DNA of 64,000 nt from Verrucomicrobiota bacterium (GCA_027493615.1 JAOSKK010000036.1:310001-374000); one strand, 5' to 3'; shown: positions 1 through 10,596, counted from the first letter of the stretch. Numbers and translations are program-made. Notes: generated by a model not told the origin, from the sequence alone.

Positions 1-611
1 CGGGGATGTCACCCGCCGGGCGCTCGATCAGCTCGCCGTCCGGGGTGAGGTAGCGGACCTGCTCGATCACATCGAAGACCCACGCGGCGTGCGCCCCCGC
101 GTTCATCCGCAGGGCACCGCCGACGCTGCCAGGGATGCCCTCCAGGAACTCCAGGCCCGCCAGGGCGTGGCGTCGCGCCGTGTTGGCCAGCTCCTTCAAC
201 CGGGCACCGGCGCCAGCCCGCAGGCGGTCGCCCGTCACGGCGACGCGGACAAAGGCGGGTTGAGCCAGGCTCACCACGACGCCCCCGGATGCCGCCGTCG
301 CGGATGAGAAGGTTCGACCCGCGGCCCAGGACGCGGACGGGGAGCCCTTCGGTGCGGCAGAACCGGAGCAATTCGACCAGGTCGGGCTCGGTGGCGGGTT
401 CGACATAGACGTCGGCCGGGCCGCCCACTTTGAGCGTGGTCCGGCGGGCCAGGGGTTCGTTGGCCAGGACAACGGCGGCGGGGGACAAGCGGGAGCGAAG
501 CTGAGCGGCCAGGGTGGTCGAACGCGCGGAGCGATCCGGTGCCACCGGCGCCTCGGGTCGCTCGCGGGAGCCGGCGGCTGGCAGGGACGGGGCCTCGAGG
601 GTGACGGTCAT
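1..611 (-). CDS. murB: UDP-N-acetylenolpyruvoylglucosamine reductase MurB, N-terminal part, frameshifted
   Basis: MurB reduces UDP-GlcNAc-enolpyruvate to UDP-MurNAc with FAD and NADPH in the cytoplasm. The FAD-binding motifs TTLKVGGPADVYVEP and VLGRGSNLLIRDGG are visible. The reading frame breaks near position 280 in a run of five G (minus strand). Dropping one G restores GVVVSLAQPAFVRV and then EFLEGIPGSVGGALRMNAGA, the typical second FAD motif, so the break is probably a sequencing error. The gene continues off the left edge. Its ATG overlaps the murG stop (ATGA at 608-611), which suggests translational coupling. The N-terminal ~50 residues are a variable extension. No murC lies between murG and murB. 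Confidence 0.9.
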
Positions 612-1839
612 CGGGAGAAGTCGGCCACCGGCACGCCGGTTGGCAGCTTGGTATTCCGGTGTGGCGCGAAGCCGGCACAAGGGGTCGCCGCGGCGCAGGC
701 CGGTTGGGTCGGCGACCAGCCCATGGCGGTCAGTATGGCGTCCGCGACCTCCTCGGCAGCCCGGGGGGTATGCCAGCGGGCCAGGGCGGATTGGATCCCG
801 GTGCGGAGCGGGTCCTCCTGGAGCAGGGCGCGCAGCTCCCACAGGAGTCTTTCCGGGGTGGCCTCGGCCTGGGGCAGCATGCGGGCGGCGCCGGTGATGG
901 CGAAGTGGCGGGCGTTGTGGAACTGGTGGTTGTCCGCCGCGGAGGGCAGCGGGATCAACAACGGGGGCACGCGTGTGGCCGCCGTCTCCGCCAGGCAGGA
1001 GGCACCAGCGCGGCTCAGGACCACGCTGGCGGCGGCGAGCGCAAGGTCCATTTCGGTGAGGAAAGGCCGGACACACGCCCGGACGCCGAGGGCCGCGTAG
1101 CGCTGGCGCACGGACTCGAAGTCGAGTGGGCCGGTGAGGTGGAGGATCTGCAGGTGGGGTTCGAGCAGTCGCAGCGAAGGGACGGTGCGCACGAAGGCGT
1201 CGTTGAGGGCGCGGGCACCCTGGCTGCCACCGGTGACGAGCAGGACGGGGCGTTGCGGATCCAAGCCGAGGGCAACCCGCGCCGCGGCGGCATCGCCGGG
1301 TTGGAATTGGGGCCGGATGGGCATGCCGACCGTCCGGATGCGCGTGTGCCAGAGTTGCTCGGCGGCGCTGGGGAAGTACACCATGGCCTCGTGCACGACG
1401 TGCGCGAGCCAGCGATTGGCCCGGCCGGGGATTGAGTTGGCCTCGTGCAGGAGGGTGGCGGCGCCCAGGCCACGGCCGGCGAGAACCGGCGGCACACTGG
1501 TGTAACTGCCCAGGGACAGCACTGCGCGCGGCGGTTCCTCGCGGAACCGGCGTCGCACCTCGCGCAGCGAAAGGGTGAATCCCCGCAAGAAGGCGAACCG
1601 ACGGCCGCTTTCGAGAGCCACGGCGGGCAAGGTGATGATCTGGTGGGGGGCCAGCCGCGCACGGCCTGTTGGTCCACCTCCTTGCGGGAAATCAGGAGCC
1701 GCACCTCAACCCCGCGGGCCTGCAGGTGATCGGCCACGGCGAGGCCGGGAAACAGATGGCCCCCCGTGCCACCGCACGCGATGGCCACCCGCGGGGGACG
1801 GTCTCGGACAACATCAGGCGAGGTGGCTGAGCGGGACAT
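608..1839 (-). CDS. murG: UDP-N-acetylglucosamine transferase MurG, one frameshift
   Basis: MurG adds GlcNAc to lipid I on the inner face of the membrane, giving lipid II. The N-terminal donor/acceptor motif CGGTGGHLFPGLAVA is near residue 20; the C-terminal half has VTGGSQGARALNDAF, SRAGASCLAETAA and PSAADNHQFHNARHF, all typical of MurG. The frame changes near 1650 in a run of six C (minus strand); one base less gives ARLAPHQIITLPAVALES in frame. The chosen ATG at 1839 overlaps the 3' end of ftsW by about 26 bases, as is common in dcw clusters. Length is about 410 codons, slightly longer than the usual ~360 because of an N-terminal extension. Confidence 0.93.
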
Positions 1840-2954
1840 GGGTGAACGGGGCGGTGGCGGCTGCGGCCTCTTCGCGGACCGGTTCGACGGCGGCTCGCGC
1901 CACGCGCAGCAGCGCGCCGGCGGCCACGAGCAGCATGAGCAGGTTGGACCCGCCGTAGCTGATGAACGGGAGCGACAGGCCCTTGTTCGGGATGGCGCCG
2001 GAGACGACGGCGATGTTGAAAAGCGCTTGCAGTCCCAGCAGGAACGTGATGCCCGTCGCGAGAAAGGTCCCGAACGGGTCCGAGGCATTCCAGGCGATGT
2101 ACACCCCGCACCCAAACAGGGTCAGGTACAGCAACACCACGCCCACCGCACCGGCGTAGCCGAACTCCTCGCCGACGACCGCGAAAATGAAGTCGGTATG
2201 CGATTCCGGCACGAACCGCTTCTGCGTGCTCCGGTCAAACCCCCACCCCGGTCCAGCCGCCCGCGCCCAGCGCGATCCAGGACTGCCACACCTGATGACC
2301 GGTGTCCTGACGCGTTTCCTCGACGTGCAGGTAGCTGTACACCCGGTCGAACCGCGTCGGGTCGTACGCCACCAGACAACCCACCAGGACGAGCGCCGCC
2401 ACCATCGGCGGGGCGAAGTATCGCCAGCGCACGCCGGCCACCAGAAGCACGACCGCGCCAACCACGCCGAGCATGAGGGCCGTGCCCCAGTCCGGCTCGA
2501 CGAAGATCAGGCCCAGCACCACCCCCATGAGGGTGCCCGGGATTAACACACCGCGGGTGAAGGTGGTCATCCCGAGCCGGGCTTCGGCCGTGTAGCGCGC
2601 CAGCGCCAGGAGCAGCGCCAGCTTGGCGAAATCCGAAGGCTGGAACTGGAACCCGAACAGCTTGAACCACCGCTGCGCCCCGTTGGCGCGATGGCAAAAC
2701 GGCAACGGGAGCAACACGAGCACCAACAACACCACCGCCACGCCGAGCAACAGCCAGGCCGAGCGGGACAGCCACGAGTAACGCGTGAGGAAAGCCACGC
2801 CGAACGCCGCCACCAGACCCAGCCCGCACCCGAGGACCTGGCGCGACAGGAAACGCCAGCTCTCCCCGGCCGGACTGACGCTGTACTGCATGACCAACCC
2901 GAACAGGCTCAGGGTCAGCACGCAGATGGCGAAGAGGGTGGAGGCGGCCTTCAT
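1814..2954 (-). CDS. ftsW: lipid II polymerase/cell-division protein FtsW (SEDS family), one frameshift
   Basis: SEDS-family septal glycosyltransferase with multiple membrane segments; it works with the class B PBP encoded upstream. The N-terminal half has NGAQRWFKLFGFQFQPSDFA, the SEDS signature after the third to fourth helix, and VEPDWGTALML. After a frameshift near 2245, in a run of five G, the frame continues with FVPESHTDFIFAVVGEEFG and the C-terminal SYGGSNLL motif. Removing one G joins WTGVG to FDRSTQKRF. The start at 2954 (MKAASTL) immediately precedes the first membrane helix; an upstream start at 3017 adds a proline-rich lead that looks less likely. The neighbours are the LysM gene upstream and murG overlapping downstream. 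Confidence 0.93.
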
Positions 2955-3050
2955 GGGTGAGGGAGGGCGGAAACCCCCTCGGGCCGGGCCGCGTCCGGGC
3001 AGGGCGGGGAGGTTCACCCTGAGCCACGGCGCGGCCCGGCGCCGGCGCGG

Positions 3051-3854
3051 TCACCGGGGTGGGGTCGGTGCCGCGTTGGTGGGGGTGGTGGGAATCTGGA
3101 GGGTCTGGTTCACGACGATGCGGTCGCTCTTGAGCTGGTTGAGGCTGCGCAGGGCTTTGACGGTCGTGCCGTGGGCCTCGGCAATCTTGGTGAGGTTGTC
3201 GCCGGGCTTGACCCGGTACGTCTTGCCCGCGGGGGCACCGGCGCCGGCGTCGACGGGAGGCGTGGCGGTTTTCGACGGTGGCGGCGGGATCAGGAGCGTC
3301 TGGTCGACGCGGAGGTCACGGTCGCGCATGTCCGGGTTGGCCTCCCGAAGCTGGGCGAGCGTGATGCCGTGTTTCTGGGCGATGCGGGAGGGATTGTCAC
3401 CCCGGACCACCTTGTACTCGGTCAGGCGCGGAGCGATGGGCGGCGGCTCGGTGACGATCGGCCGGTCCGGCATGGCCCAGCGGTCGGGCTGGCTGGGTTC
3501 CAGGGGCGGCGGCGTCCAGAGGTTGGTGGGCACCGACGGCGCCGCGGGCGGAGTGGAGGTGAAGCTGAGCGCGGCGGGGGTATCAGCGGCCAGGGCCGCC
3601 AGATTGGTCGTGGTGTCCGGGTAGGGCTGGCCCGGGCCGGCGAGCGATTCGGGGAAGTGGGTGACATTGGTCGCCGGGGCGAGCAGCGGCGGCTGGTCGT
3701 CGCGGGCCTGCGGGCGGCAGCCTTGGAGCAGGAGGCCGCCGAAGAAGACCACATGCAAGGCCACAATGGTGATGACGGCGAGATTAAAGCCGGGTTTGCC
3801 GGAGCCGGACTGGGGGAGTCGGCCCAAAGGCTGAAGAGGCGATGGCGTGTTCAT
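3051..3854 (-). CDS. membrane-anchored protein with two LysM peptidoglycan-binding domains
   Basis: A 267-residue protein: short cytoplasmic N terminus, one hydrophobic segment at about residues 24-45 ending in LLLQGC, a long proline/threonine-rich linker, and two LysM domains at about 146-190 (YKVVRGDNPSRIAQKHGITL) and 212-257 (YRVKPGDNLTKIAEAHGTT). LysM domains bind GlcNAc in glycan strands, so the protein probably sits in the inner membrane and contacts the wall. It occupies the slot between mraY and ftsW where murD is often found. It is intact, unlike most neighbours. A role at the division site is inferred only from location. A 235-base gap separates it from mraY and holds no recognisable gene. 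Confidence 0.85.
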   Translation of the reverse strand: MNTPSPLQPLGRLPQSGSGKPGFNLAVITIVALHVVFFGGLLLQGCRPQARDDQPPLLAPATNVTHFPESLAGPGQPYPDTTTNLAALAADTPAALSFTSTPPAAPSVPTNLWTPPPLEPSQPDRWAMPDRPIVTEPPPIAPRLTEYKVVRGDNPSRIAQKHGITLAQLREANPDMRDRDLRVDQTLLIPPPPSKTATPPVDAGAGAPAGKTYRVKPGDNLTKIAEAHGTTVKALRSLNQLKSDRIVVNQTLQIPTTPTNAAPTPPR

Positions 3855-4089
3855 GTTTCTGCGTCCGGGGAGCGCCCGGGCCTGTCAGTCGGTGAGGTAT
3901 GCTGTTCCGATGTTGCCACGGGATTCTCCCTCACAGAATCCCGGAGCAAAGGTTGAGGCGCGAACCTGACCGCGGCCGCCGGGCGACCCGGCGCAGGTCC
4001 GCGCGTCGCTTCGGGTCGGTGGTGACTACTAACAACCCGCCGGCTAGGGTGCAAGGAGTAAAGGCTCGGGGCGGGTGGCATGGGGCACC

Positions 4090-5238
4090 TCAACGCAGTT
4101 TCAGCGTGGCGAGCGCCGCCACGCCAAAGAGCACCCCCAGGATGTAGAAGCGGGTGGTGACCTTGGACTCGGCCCAGCCGCGTTTCTGGAAGTGATGATG
4201 GAGCGGCGCCATCAGCAACAGCCGACGGCCCTGACCATAGAGGCGACGGGTGAGCTTGTAGCCCCCCACCTGGAGCATCACCGAGAGCGCCTCGAGCACG
4301 AAGACTCCGCCGGCGATCAACAGCACGAGCGGTTGGTGGATCAGGACGGCGATGATCCCGAGCACGCCGCCCAGGGCGAGCGAGCCGGTGTCGCCCATGA
4401 AGACCTCGGCCGGATACGCGTTGAACCAGAGAAAGCCGAGCGAGGCCCCGAAGATGGCGGCACAAACCACGGTGAGCTCACCCGAGCCGGGCACATAGGG
4501 GACCTGCAGGTAGGCGGCGATCTTCACGTGCCCGGCCACGTAGGTCAGGATCGCAAAGACGGCAGCCACGATCAGCGTGCAACCGATGGCCAGCCCGTCC
4601 AGACCGTCGGTCAGATTCACGGCGTTCGAGCTGCCGACGATGGTCAGGATCGTCAGGCCGATCCCCAGGGAGGAAGCGCCCGTGAGCACGGGAGCCTTCA
4701 CGAACGGCACCATGATCTCCGTCACCAGATAGCGCGTGTCCGGCAGGGAGTAGAGGTAAACCGCGATGAACAGGCTCAGCGCCAGTTGCACGGACAGCTT
4801 GACCTTGCTGCGGACGCCGTCGCTGGTCTGCCGGGTTACCTTCGTGTAGTCGTCGAAAAACCCCAACAGCGCGAGGCCGAACAGCGGCAGCAGGGCCAAC
4901 GCGACCAGGTAATTGACCTGGGTCCAGAGGAGCACCGTCAACTCGATCACCAGGACGACCAGCACGCCGCCCATGGTGGGCGTGCCGCGCTTGGCATGTC
5001 CCGGCGTGCCGCTCACCCCATGGGCCTCGGCGCGCGACGTGTAGTGCTCGCCGAAGTTCATCCGGCGCAGCCAGGCGATGATGGCCGGGCCCAGCAGGAG
5101 ACTCAGCAGCAACGCCGTGATCGCCGCGCCGGCCGCGCGGAACGTGATGTACCGAAACACCCGCAGCCCCGAAATCAGGTCGCCCAGCTCGGTCCCCGCC
5201 GTCCGCTCCAGCCACAGTTGGGTCAAGTAGTAGAGCAT
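4090..5238 (-). CDS. mraY: phospho-N-acetylmuramoyl-pentapeptide transferase MraY
   Basis: Transfers phospho-MurNAc-pentapeptide from UDP to undecaprenyl phosphate, making lipid I in the inner membrane. Intact at 382 residues, a little longer than many homologues (~320-360). The polyprenyl-transferase motifs are all present: FFDDYTKVT (catalytic Asp pair), SNAVNLTDGLDGLAIG, FMGDTGSLALGG and the MraY-specific APLHHHFQKRGW. About ten hydrophobic segments are visible. The start overlaps the murF stop by 16 bases, so the two are probably co-translated. Confidence 0.97.
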   Translation of the reverse strand: MLYYLTQLWLERTAGTELGDLISGLRVFRYITFRAAGAAITALLLSLLLGPAIIAWLRRMNFGEHYTSRAEAHGVSGTPGHAKRGTPTMGGVLVVLVIELTVLLWTQVNYLVALALLPLFGLALLGFFDDYTKVTRQTSDGVRSKVKLSVQLALSLFIAVYLYSLPDTRYLVTEIMVPFVKAPVLTGASSLGIGLTILTIVGSSNAVNLTDGLDGLAIGCTLIVAAVFAILTYVAGHVKIAAYLQVPYVPGSGELTVVCAAIFGASLGFLWFNAYPAEVFMGDTGSLALGGVLGIIAVLIHQPLVLLIAGGVFVLEALSVMLQVGGYKLTRRLYGQGRRLLLMAPLHHHFQKRGWAESKVTTRFYILGVLFGVAALATLKLR

Positions 5239-6671
5239 GGTTCCAGGGCGGCTTCGAACCGCCGGCGGATGTCCCCTCCGTGCCGGGCGGTGAGCACCCG
5301 CTTGAGCAGGTCGGCCACCACGTCCAGCCGCGTGGAACGCGAAGCCTTCACCAACACGACGTCGCCCGGGCGCACGTCCTCGAGCAGCACGTCGGCGGCC
5401 GCGGTTGCTTCGGGGAACTCACGCACCGCCGCGAGGCCCGCCGCACGCGCGCCCGCCGCCAACGCGGAGGCCCAACGGCCGATGGCGTACAGGCCGTCCA
5501 CCCCGCGCCGCGCGGCCTCGTGGCCGGTTTCCTCGTGGGCCGCCGCGGCGTGTTCGCCGAGTTCGCCCATGTCGCCAAGCACCGCCAGCCGTCGTCCCGG
5601 ACAATCCACGTCGCTCAAGGTCTCAAGCGCGGCCCGCATCGAGTCCGCGTTGGCGTTGTAGGAATCGTCCAGCACGCGCACGCCGCCGACGACGGCGTAC
5701 TGCAGTCGGCGAGGGGCGCCGGCGGTGCTCGCCAGCCCCGCCGCGACGGCCTCGCGGTCCAGGCCCAGTTCCGCCCCGATCGCGAGGGCCAGCAGGGCGT
5801 TCTCGACCTGGTGCCTCCCGAGCAGACGCAGCGCGTAGTCGCCCGCGAATCCCGGCCGGGACGTCCGCACTTCGAAGACGGTGCCGGCCTCGCTCACACA
5901 GGCCACCCGGATCGACCAGTCGTTCCGGGGCGACCACCCGACGCGGACCACACGGGCGCGGGCGCGGCGGGCCACGTGTTCGGCGCCGCGGCTGTCCCCG
6001 ATCAGCACCAGGACGCCCTCCGCCGGGACGAAGTCAGCCAACGCCCCTTCCTCCTCGAGCACGCCCTCGAAGCTGCCGAAGAACTCGAGGTGTTCCCGGC
6101 CAAGCCGGGTGAGGATGCCGTGGGTCGGCCGCGCCAGTCGCAGCAACGCCGCCAGCTCGCCCGGATGATTGGTGCCGGCTTCAACCACTGCGGCCTCGTG
6201 CGCAGGGCCCAGTTCGAGCAGGGTGAGCGGCAGGCCAATGTCGTTGTTGAAGCTCGCCGGGCTGGCGACCGTGCGGAAGCGCTGCCGCAACACCGCGGCC
6301 ACGAGTTCCTTGGTGGTGGTCTTGCCGTTCGAACCCGCCACCACCACGACCGGCCCCGCAAAGCGCTGTCGGTTGGCCGCGGCCAGTTCGCCCAGAGCCC
6401 GTCGCGTCTCGGGCACGATCACCGCCGGCTCCACGCCCTCGGCCTCGGGCAAGCCGTCGGGCTCGCCCAGGACCGCCACCGCCCCCTGCCGGAGCGCGGC
6501 GGCGGCGAACTGATGGCCGTCGAAGCGCGGTCCCCGCAGACACACGAAGAGATCGCCGGGGCGGACGGTGCGCGAGTCGGTGGTGATCCGGGCGACGCGG
6601 ATCGCCCCATCGCCGCCGCGAAGCTGACCGTGGCAGTCTTGGACCAATGACTCGAGCGTCTGCGGATGCAT
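5223..6671 (-). CDS. murF: UDP-MurNAc-tripeptide-D-alanyl-D-alanine ligase MurF
   Basis: Cytoplasmic ATP-dependent ligase that adds D-Ala-D-Ala to the UDP-MurNAc tripeptide. Intact at 482 residues. The N-terminal domain has ITTDSRTVRPGDLFVCLRGP; the ATP-binding P-loop VVAGSNGKTTTKE is at about residue 110; NNDIGLPLTLLEL and VVEAGTNHPGEL follow; the C-terminal domain has VLDDSYNANADSMRAALE and LGDMGELG. All key Mur-ligase residues seem present, in sharp contrast to the murE-like gene just upstream. The start codon coincides with the end of the murE-like gene (6671), and the 3' end overlaps mraY. Confidence 0.96.
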   Translation of the reverse strand: MHPQTLESLVQDCHGQLRGGDGAIRVARITTDSRTVRPGDLFVCLRGPRFDGHQFAAAALRQGAVAVLGEPDGLPEAEGVEPAVIVPETRRALGELAAANRQRFAGPVVVVAGSNGKTTTKELVAAVLRQRFRTVASPASFNNDIGLPLTLLELGPAHEAAVVEAGTNHPGELAALLRLARPTHGILTRLGREHLEFFGSFEGVLEEEGALADFVPAEGVLVLIGDSRGAEHVARRARARVVRVGWSPRNDWSIRVACVSEAGTVFEVRTSRPGFAGDYALRLLGRHQVENALLALAIGAELGLDREAVAAGLASTAGAPRRLQYAVVGGVRVLDDSYNANADSMRAALETLSDVDCPGRRLAVLGDMGELGEHAAAAHEETGHEAARRGVDGLYAIGRWASALAAGARAAGLAAVREFPEATAAADVLLEDVRPGDVVLVKASRSTRLDVVADLLKRVLTARHGGDIRRRFEAALEPCSTT

Positions 6672-8204
6672 CAGGCAGCCACCTCCTCCGGCGTGAGCGA
6701 CTCCTCCGGCTCGTCCAGCAACGCAGCCTCCGCGTGGGCCCGATCGTCAAACGGCAGGATGCAGCCGGCCGACTCCTGGACCGTGCGGTGTCCTTTCCCG
6801 GCCAGGACCACGCAATCGCCCGGGCGGGCCGCAGCGAGCAGTTCGCGGATCGCCTGGCTCCGGTCCGGCACCACGCGCGGCAGCGCCCCCCGCACCCGCA
6901 GGTAACCGCTGGCCACCTGGGCCGAGATCACCTCGGGGCTTCCCCATCCCGGATTGTCGCTCGTCAGCACCGTCATGTCCGCCCCACGGGCCGCCACCTC
7001 GCCGAAGGCTGGCCGGGCACCGGCTTCGTGCCGGGCGCCGCAGCCGAACAGCAGGAGCACCCGGCCCGGCGTGAATTCCTGTACCGTGCGCAACGTACAC
7101 TCGAGCTCGGCGGCCGACGAACAGCCATCCACCAACACCTGGAAATCGTGCCCCGTCGGCACGGGGTCCAGTCGACCCGGCACGGCTCGGGCACGGCGCA
7201 GGCCGGCGGCCACGGCTGCCAGGGGGCAGATTCAGCGCCAGGGCCACGGTGGCCGCGGCGAGCGCTGCCTGGGCGTTGGGCCGGCCCGGGAAGGGCAGCC
7301 GAACTGCCAGGGACCCGCGCGGCGTCGAAGCCTCGAGCTGGGTTCCCTGGGGCGACAGCCCCCGCAGCGTGGCCCGAACCGTCGTGGGCGTGAGCGTTCC
7401 CCCTGGAGCCGCAACGCCAACTCGTGGCCGCGCCCGCTCCCGCCCCGCCGGAGATCCGTGAGATGCCAGGGCCCCCCGGGTCCACTCCGCCCGTCCCCGC
7501 GCGCGGAAGGTGAGTTCCGATCCCAGCCCGGTGACGAGTTCTCCGCCCCCGTCGGCCGGGGATCGGAGGAATCGGTGGCGGCCGTGAGATCGGTAAGGAT
7601 CAGGGCGTCCAACTCGGCCGCAGCCAGGCAACCGCGAGCCATCGCGGCGGGCGGGACTTCGGCAATGCAGGCACGCGCGCCGGCGCGGATGCATGCCGGC
7701 GAGCCACTCCTGGACGTCCAGCGCCTCCACCTCCGCCGTCAGCGGCGGCAACACGCGCTCCCCCACCCGGCAACCGAGGCTGCTGACCAGGCCGGTCGGG
7801 ATGCCGGCGGACACGAACAACTCGTAGAGCAGGTGAGCCACCGCGCTGCGGGCGCGGCAGCCGGACACCACCACCACTTGCAGTTGCCGGCTGGGATGCC
7901 CGTGAAAGGAGGCCGCCACGTTCGCCAACGCCCGCCGGCAGTTGGCCACCCGGATGCGGGTGGCGCGGTACGGCACAAAGCCGAGTTGCTCACAGACAAT
8001 GGCGGCGGCGCCTCGCTCAATCGCGCGGGGAATGGCCTGGCTGTCCTCGGGCACGCCGTGACGGGGGACGGCAAAGAAGACCGTGCCCGGGACCACGCGG
8101 CGCGGATCACAGGCAAGCCCGGCGACCGGGGCACTGAGCGCTCCCTCGATGCTCAAGGCACCCAGGCGGCTCACAAGCTGGCGGAGGGGTAGCACGGTTT
8201 TCAC
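6671..8204 (-). CDS. degenerate MurE-like protein (Mur ligase fold, catalytic motifs lost), several frameshifts
   Basis: Occupies the murE slot and follows MurE end to end: an N-terminal domain (LACDPRRVVPGTVFFAVP, ASFHGHPSRQLQVVVVSG) and a C-terminal ligase domain (RLPFPGRPNAQAALAA, PGRLDPVP, LAGKGHRTVQES, PFDDRAHAEAAL). The P-loop expected as GTNGKTT reads GCRARSA, the expected EVSSH reads EVPPA, VDYAHTP reads VDGCSSA, and the DNPR motif that contacts meso-diaminopimelate reads DNPGWG. These are substitutions, so homopolymer errors cannot explain them. Frames also shift near 7690, 7400-7530 and 7218 (the last in five C), probably errors. Best read as a MurE-derived pseudoenzyme or decaying paralogue; a working MurE must exist elsewhere if the pathway is normal. 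Confidence 0.75.
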
Positions 8205-8211
8205 GGGGCAT

Positions 8212-10122
8212 TCAGCGTCGGACGACCGGACGCGGATGTTCGGCGGTTTGGGCGGCCAGGGAGCGGTTCACCAGCCAGGCGGGGCTGCTCTCCGGGGTCG
8301 AGGGCGAGCCCGGCGACTCCGGCAAGATGTCCGGCGGGATCCGCAGGTAGTTGGCCACGCGCTCGGCGATCGCCTTGAAGACCGGCGCGGCCACCAGGCC
8401 ACCCGTGTAGCCGAAGCGCCGGTCCGGCTCGTCCAGACCCACCAACAGACACACTTCCGGCCGGTCCGCCGGAAAGAACCCGATGAACGAGGCGTAGCAC
8501 TTGCCGGTGTCGTAACCGCCCTCAAACCACTTGTCGGCGGTCCCGGTCTTGCCGGCCACGGTGTAGTGCTCGAGCCGGGCGCGGCTGGCCGTGCCCACCG
8601 GCGAAACCACCAGTTTCAAGGCGCGGGTGATCTCGCGGGCCGCCGCCTCGGTCAGGACCCGACGCGGCAGTTCGAGTGGGTACCGGCCGGTCACGTTGCC
8701 CTGCTCATCCTGAAAGCGATCCACCAGACGGGGCGGCAGGTAGAGCCCGCCGTTGGCAATGGCCGCCGCCCCCATCACCATTTGCAGCGGAGTCGCGCTC
8801 ACCTCATGCCCGATGGGCACCCGTGTGATCGAGCTGCGGGTCCACCGCTCGAGCGGATGCAGCACCCCCGCCGCCTCGCCCGGCAACGGAATCAAGGTGC
8901 GCGCCCCGAAACCAAACCGGCCCAGGAACCCATAGAGCGTCTCCGCCCCGAGGCGCTCGGCGGCCTTGGCCGTGCCGATGTTCGAGGACTTGGCCACCAC
9001 GAGGTCGTAGGTCAACACGCCGTATGGGTGGAAGTCGTGCAACGGCTTGTCCCGGGCGCTGAAACGCCAACGCCCGTTCTCGCAGTCCACCTGTTCGTCC
9101 AGCGTGATCACCCCGCGATCCAGCGCCGCCGCCACGGTGATCGCCTTGAACGTCGAGCCCGGCTCGAAGGCGTCGCTGATCGCCCGGTTCCGGATGGCCG
9201 CGTGGTTGGTGCCGGGACGGTTGGGGTCGAAGGCCGGCCAACTGGCCATCGCCAGGATCTCGCCGGTGCGGGGGCGAACCACAATGCCCACGAGCCCGTC
9301 GGGCCGGTGCTTCTCCGCCGCCCGGGCCAACTCGGTCTCGACGATGTACTGGATGCTGGCATCGATCGTGAGCACCACCGTCTGGCCGCCGCGGGAGGGA
9401 CCAGCCCGTCGCTGGTCTGCCAGCCATGCACGCCCTTGAGCGGGTCGTTGAAAGCCAATTCGATCCCCGCCACACCGAAATCCTCAAACACGCGCCCCTC
9501 GTCCTTGGCGCTCTCGCCTGAACCGACGAACCCGACCACGTGGGCCGCCAGCGTCGCCGTCGGGTAGTGCCGCTGGTAGTCGTCGGCGGCGAAGATGCCG
9601 CGCGACCGGATGGCGCGGAGCAGGTGACGCTGACGCGAGGGGATCTGGCTTTCGTCGACGCCAAAGTCCAGTTGGGCCACGCGCTGGGTCAGCGCCTGGA
9701 ACTGGTCCAGGGGGACTTTGTGCTTGAGGATGACATACCGGCTGGTGACAACCACATTCGAGCCGTCGACCGTGCGGGGGATCAGCCGAGGTTCCAGACG
9801 CCCGAGCAGGAAGGGTTCGGGCAGATCCAGCAGCGGCGCCAGTTCCCGTGCCAGCAAGTGGCGCTGGGGCGCCACCAGGGCAGGATCCGCGCACACCGTC
9901 TTCACCGGCACGCTGGTCGCCAGCAGCACCCCCCGCGCATCCGCAATCCCCCCGCCTGGCCGGAAGCACGCGCTTGAAAGTCACGTTCTTGCGCGCCTCC
10001 TGCTCGAAGCGCGCGTGTTGTTCGACCTGCCGATGAAACAGCCAGCCGAGCAAACCCACGTAGGCCAGGATCACCAAGGCCGTAAAAGCCGCCAGGCGCC
10101 GATAACGGATCAGCCGCAGCAT
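8212..10122 (-). CDS. ftsI: class B penicillin-binding protein (FtsI/PBP3-like transpeptidase), two frameshifts
   Basis: Septal DD-transpeptidase that cross-links peptidoglycan with FtsW. One N-terminal transmembrane segment (about residues 10-30) is followed by the non-catalytic PBP dimerisation domain and the transpeptidase domain. The three active-site motifs are present: STFK in AFEPGSTFKAITV, SSN in VAKSSNIGTAKAA, and KTG in TVAGKTGTADKW. Frames break near 9948 (six C in the + strand) and near 9400 (a C run one base short); correcting both gives one protein of about 635 residues. The start at 10122 (MLRLIRYRRL) lies just before the membrane segment; 10167 is an alternative. No PASTA domain is seen at the C terminus. 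Confidence 0.93.
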
Positions 10123-10224
10123 GGGCCCTCCTTCCCGCAACGCCCGCACCCATCCCCCGAGAGCCACGGGGGCCGTCCTGCCATCTTCCGCTTGCCTGAA
10201 ACCCAGGATCTCATCGCCAGGTCC

Positions 10225-10596
10225 TCAGCGCCGGTCGGGTCGCACCGCGAGTTGCACTGCGGACGGGCCCGGGGCGGCATAAGCGCCCAGTGGCGCCAGC
10301 TCCACCCGCAACACCTGCCCCGGGTCGGGCCGCACCAGGCCCAAGAGCCGGGCCCGCTCGAACAACGCCTCGGGGCGCGTGGCACCCAACAGCTCGAACT
10401 CGAGGAGTTGGTTCGCCTTCTGCACCGCCTCGAGCTGCCGTCGCTGCTGCACGTTCTCCCGCACCAGGGCCTCGTTCCGGTTCCGATGCCAGACCCAGCC
10501 GATCGCGGACACGGCCAGGAACCCGCCCAGGGCTCCGGTCAACAGGAGCGGTCCCAGCCGCAGAATGCTGGCGGGTGACTTACGGCTCTTGGGCAT
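10225..10596 (-). CDS. ftsL: FtsL-like small bitopic division protein
   Basis: About 123 residues: a basic N terminus (MPKSRKSPAS), one membrane helix at roughly residues 14-36, then a periplasmic stretch (ENVQQRRQLEAVQKANQLLEF) with the heptad pattern of a short coiled coil. Size, topology and the position between rsmH and ftsI match FtsL, whose sequence is poorly conserved, so the name rests on context and architecture. The start overlaps the 3' end of rsmH by 17 bases. Confidence 0.7.
   Translation of the reverse strand: MPKSRKSPASILRLGPLLLTGALGGFLAVSAIGWVWHRNRNEALVRENVQQRRQLEAVQKANQLLEFELLGATRPEALFERARLLGLVRPDPGQVLRVELAPLGAYAAPGPSAVQLAVRPDRR

Noticed and set aside
4075..5661. 528-codon plus-strand frame over mraY and murF
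   Set aside because: Gln/Arg/His-rich shadow of two intact, well-conserved minus-strand genes.
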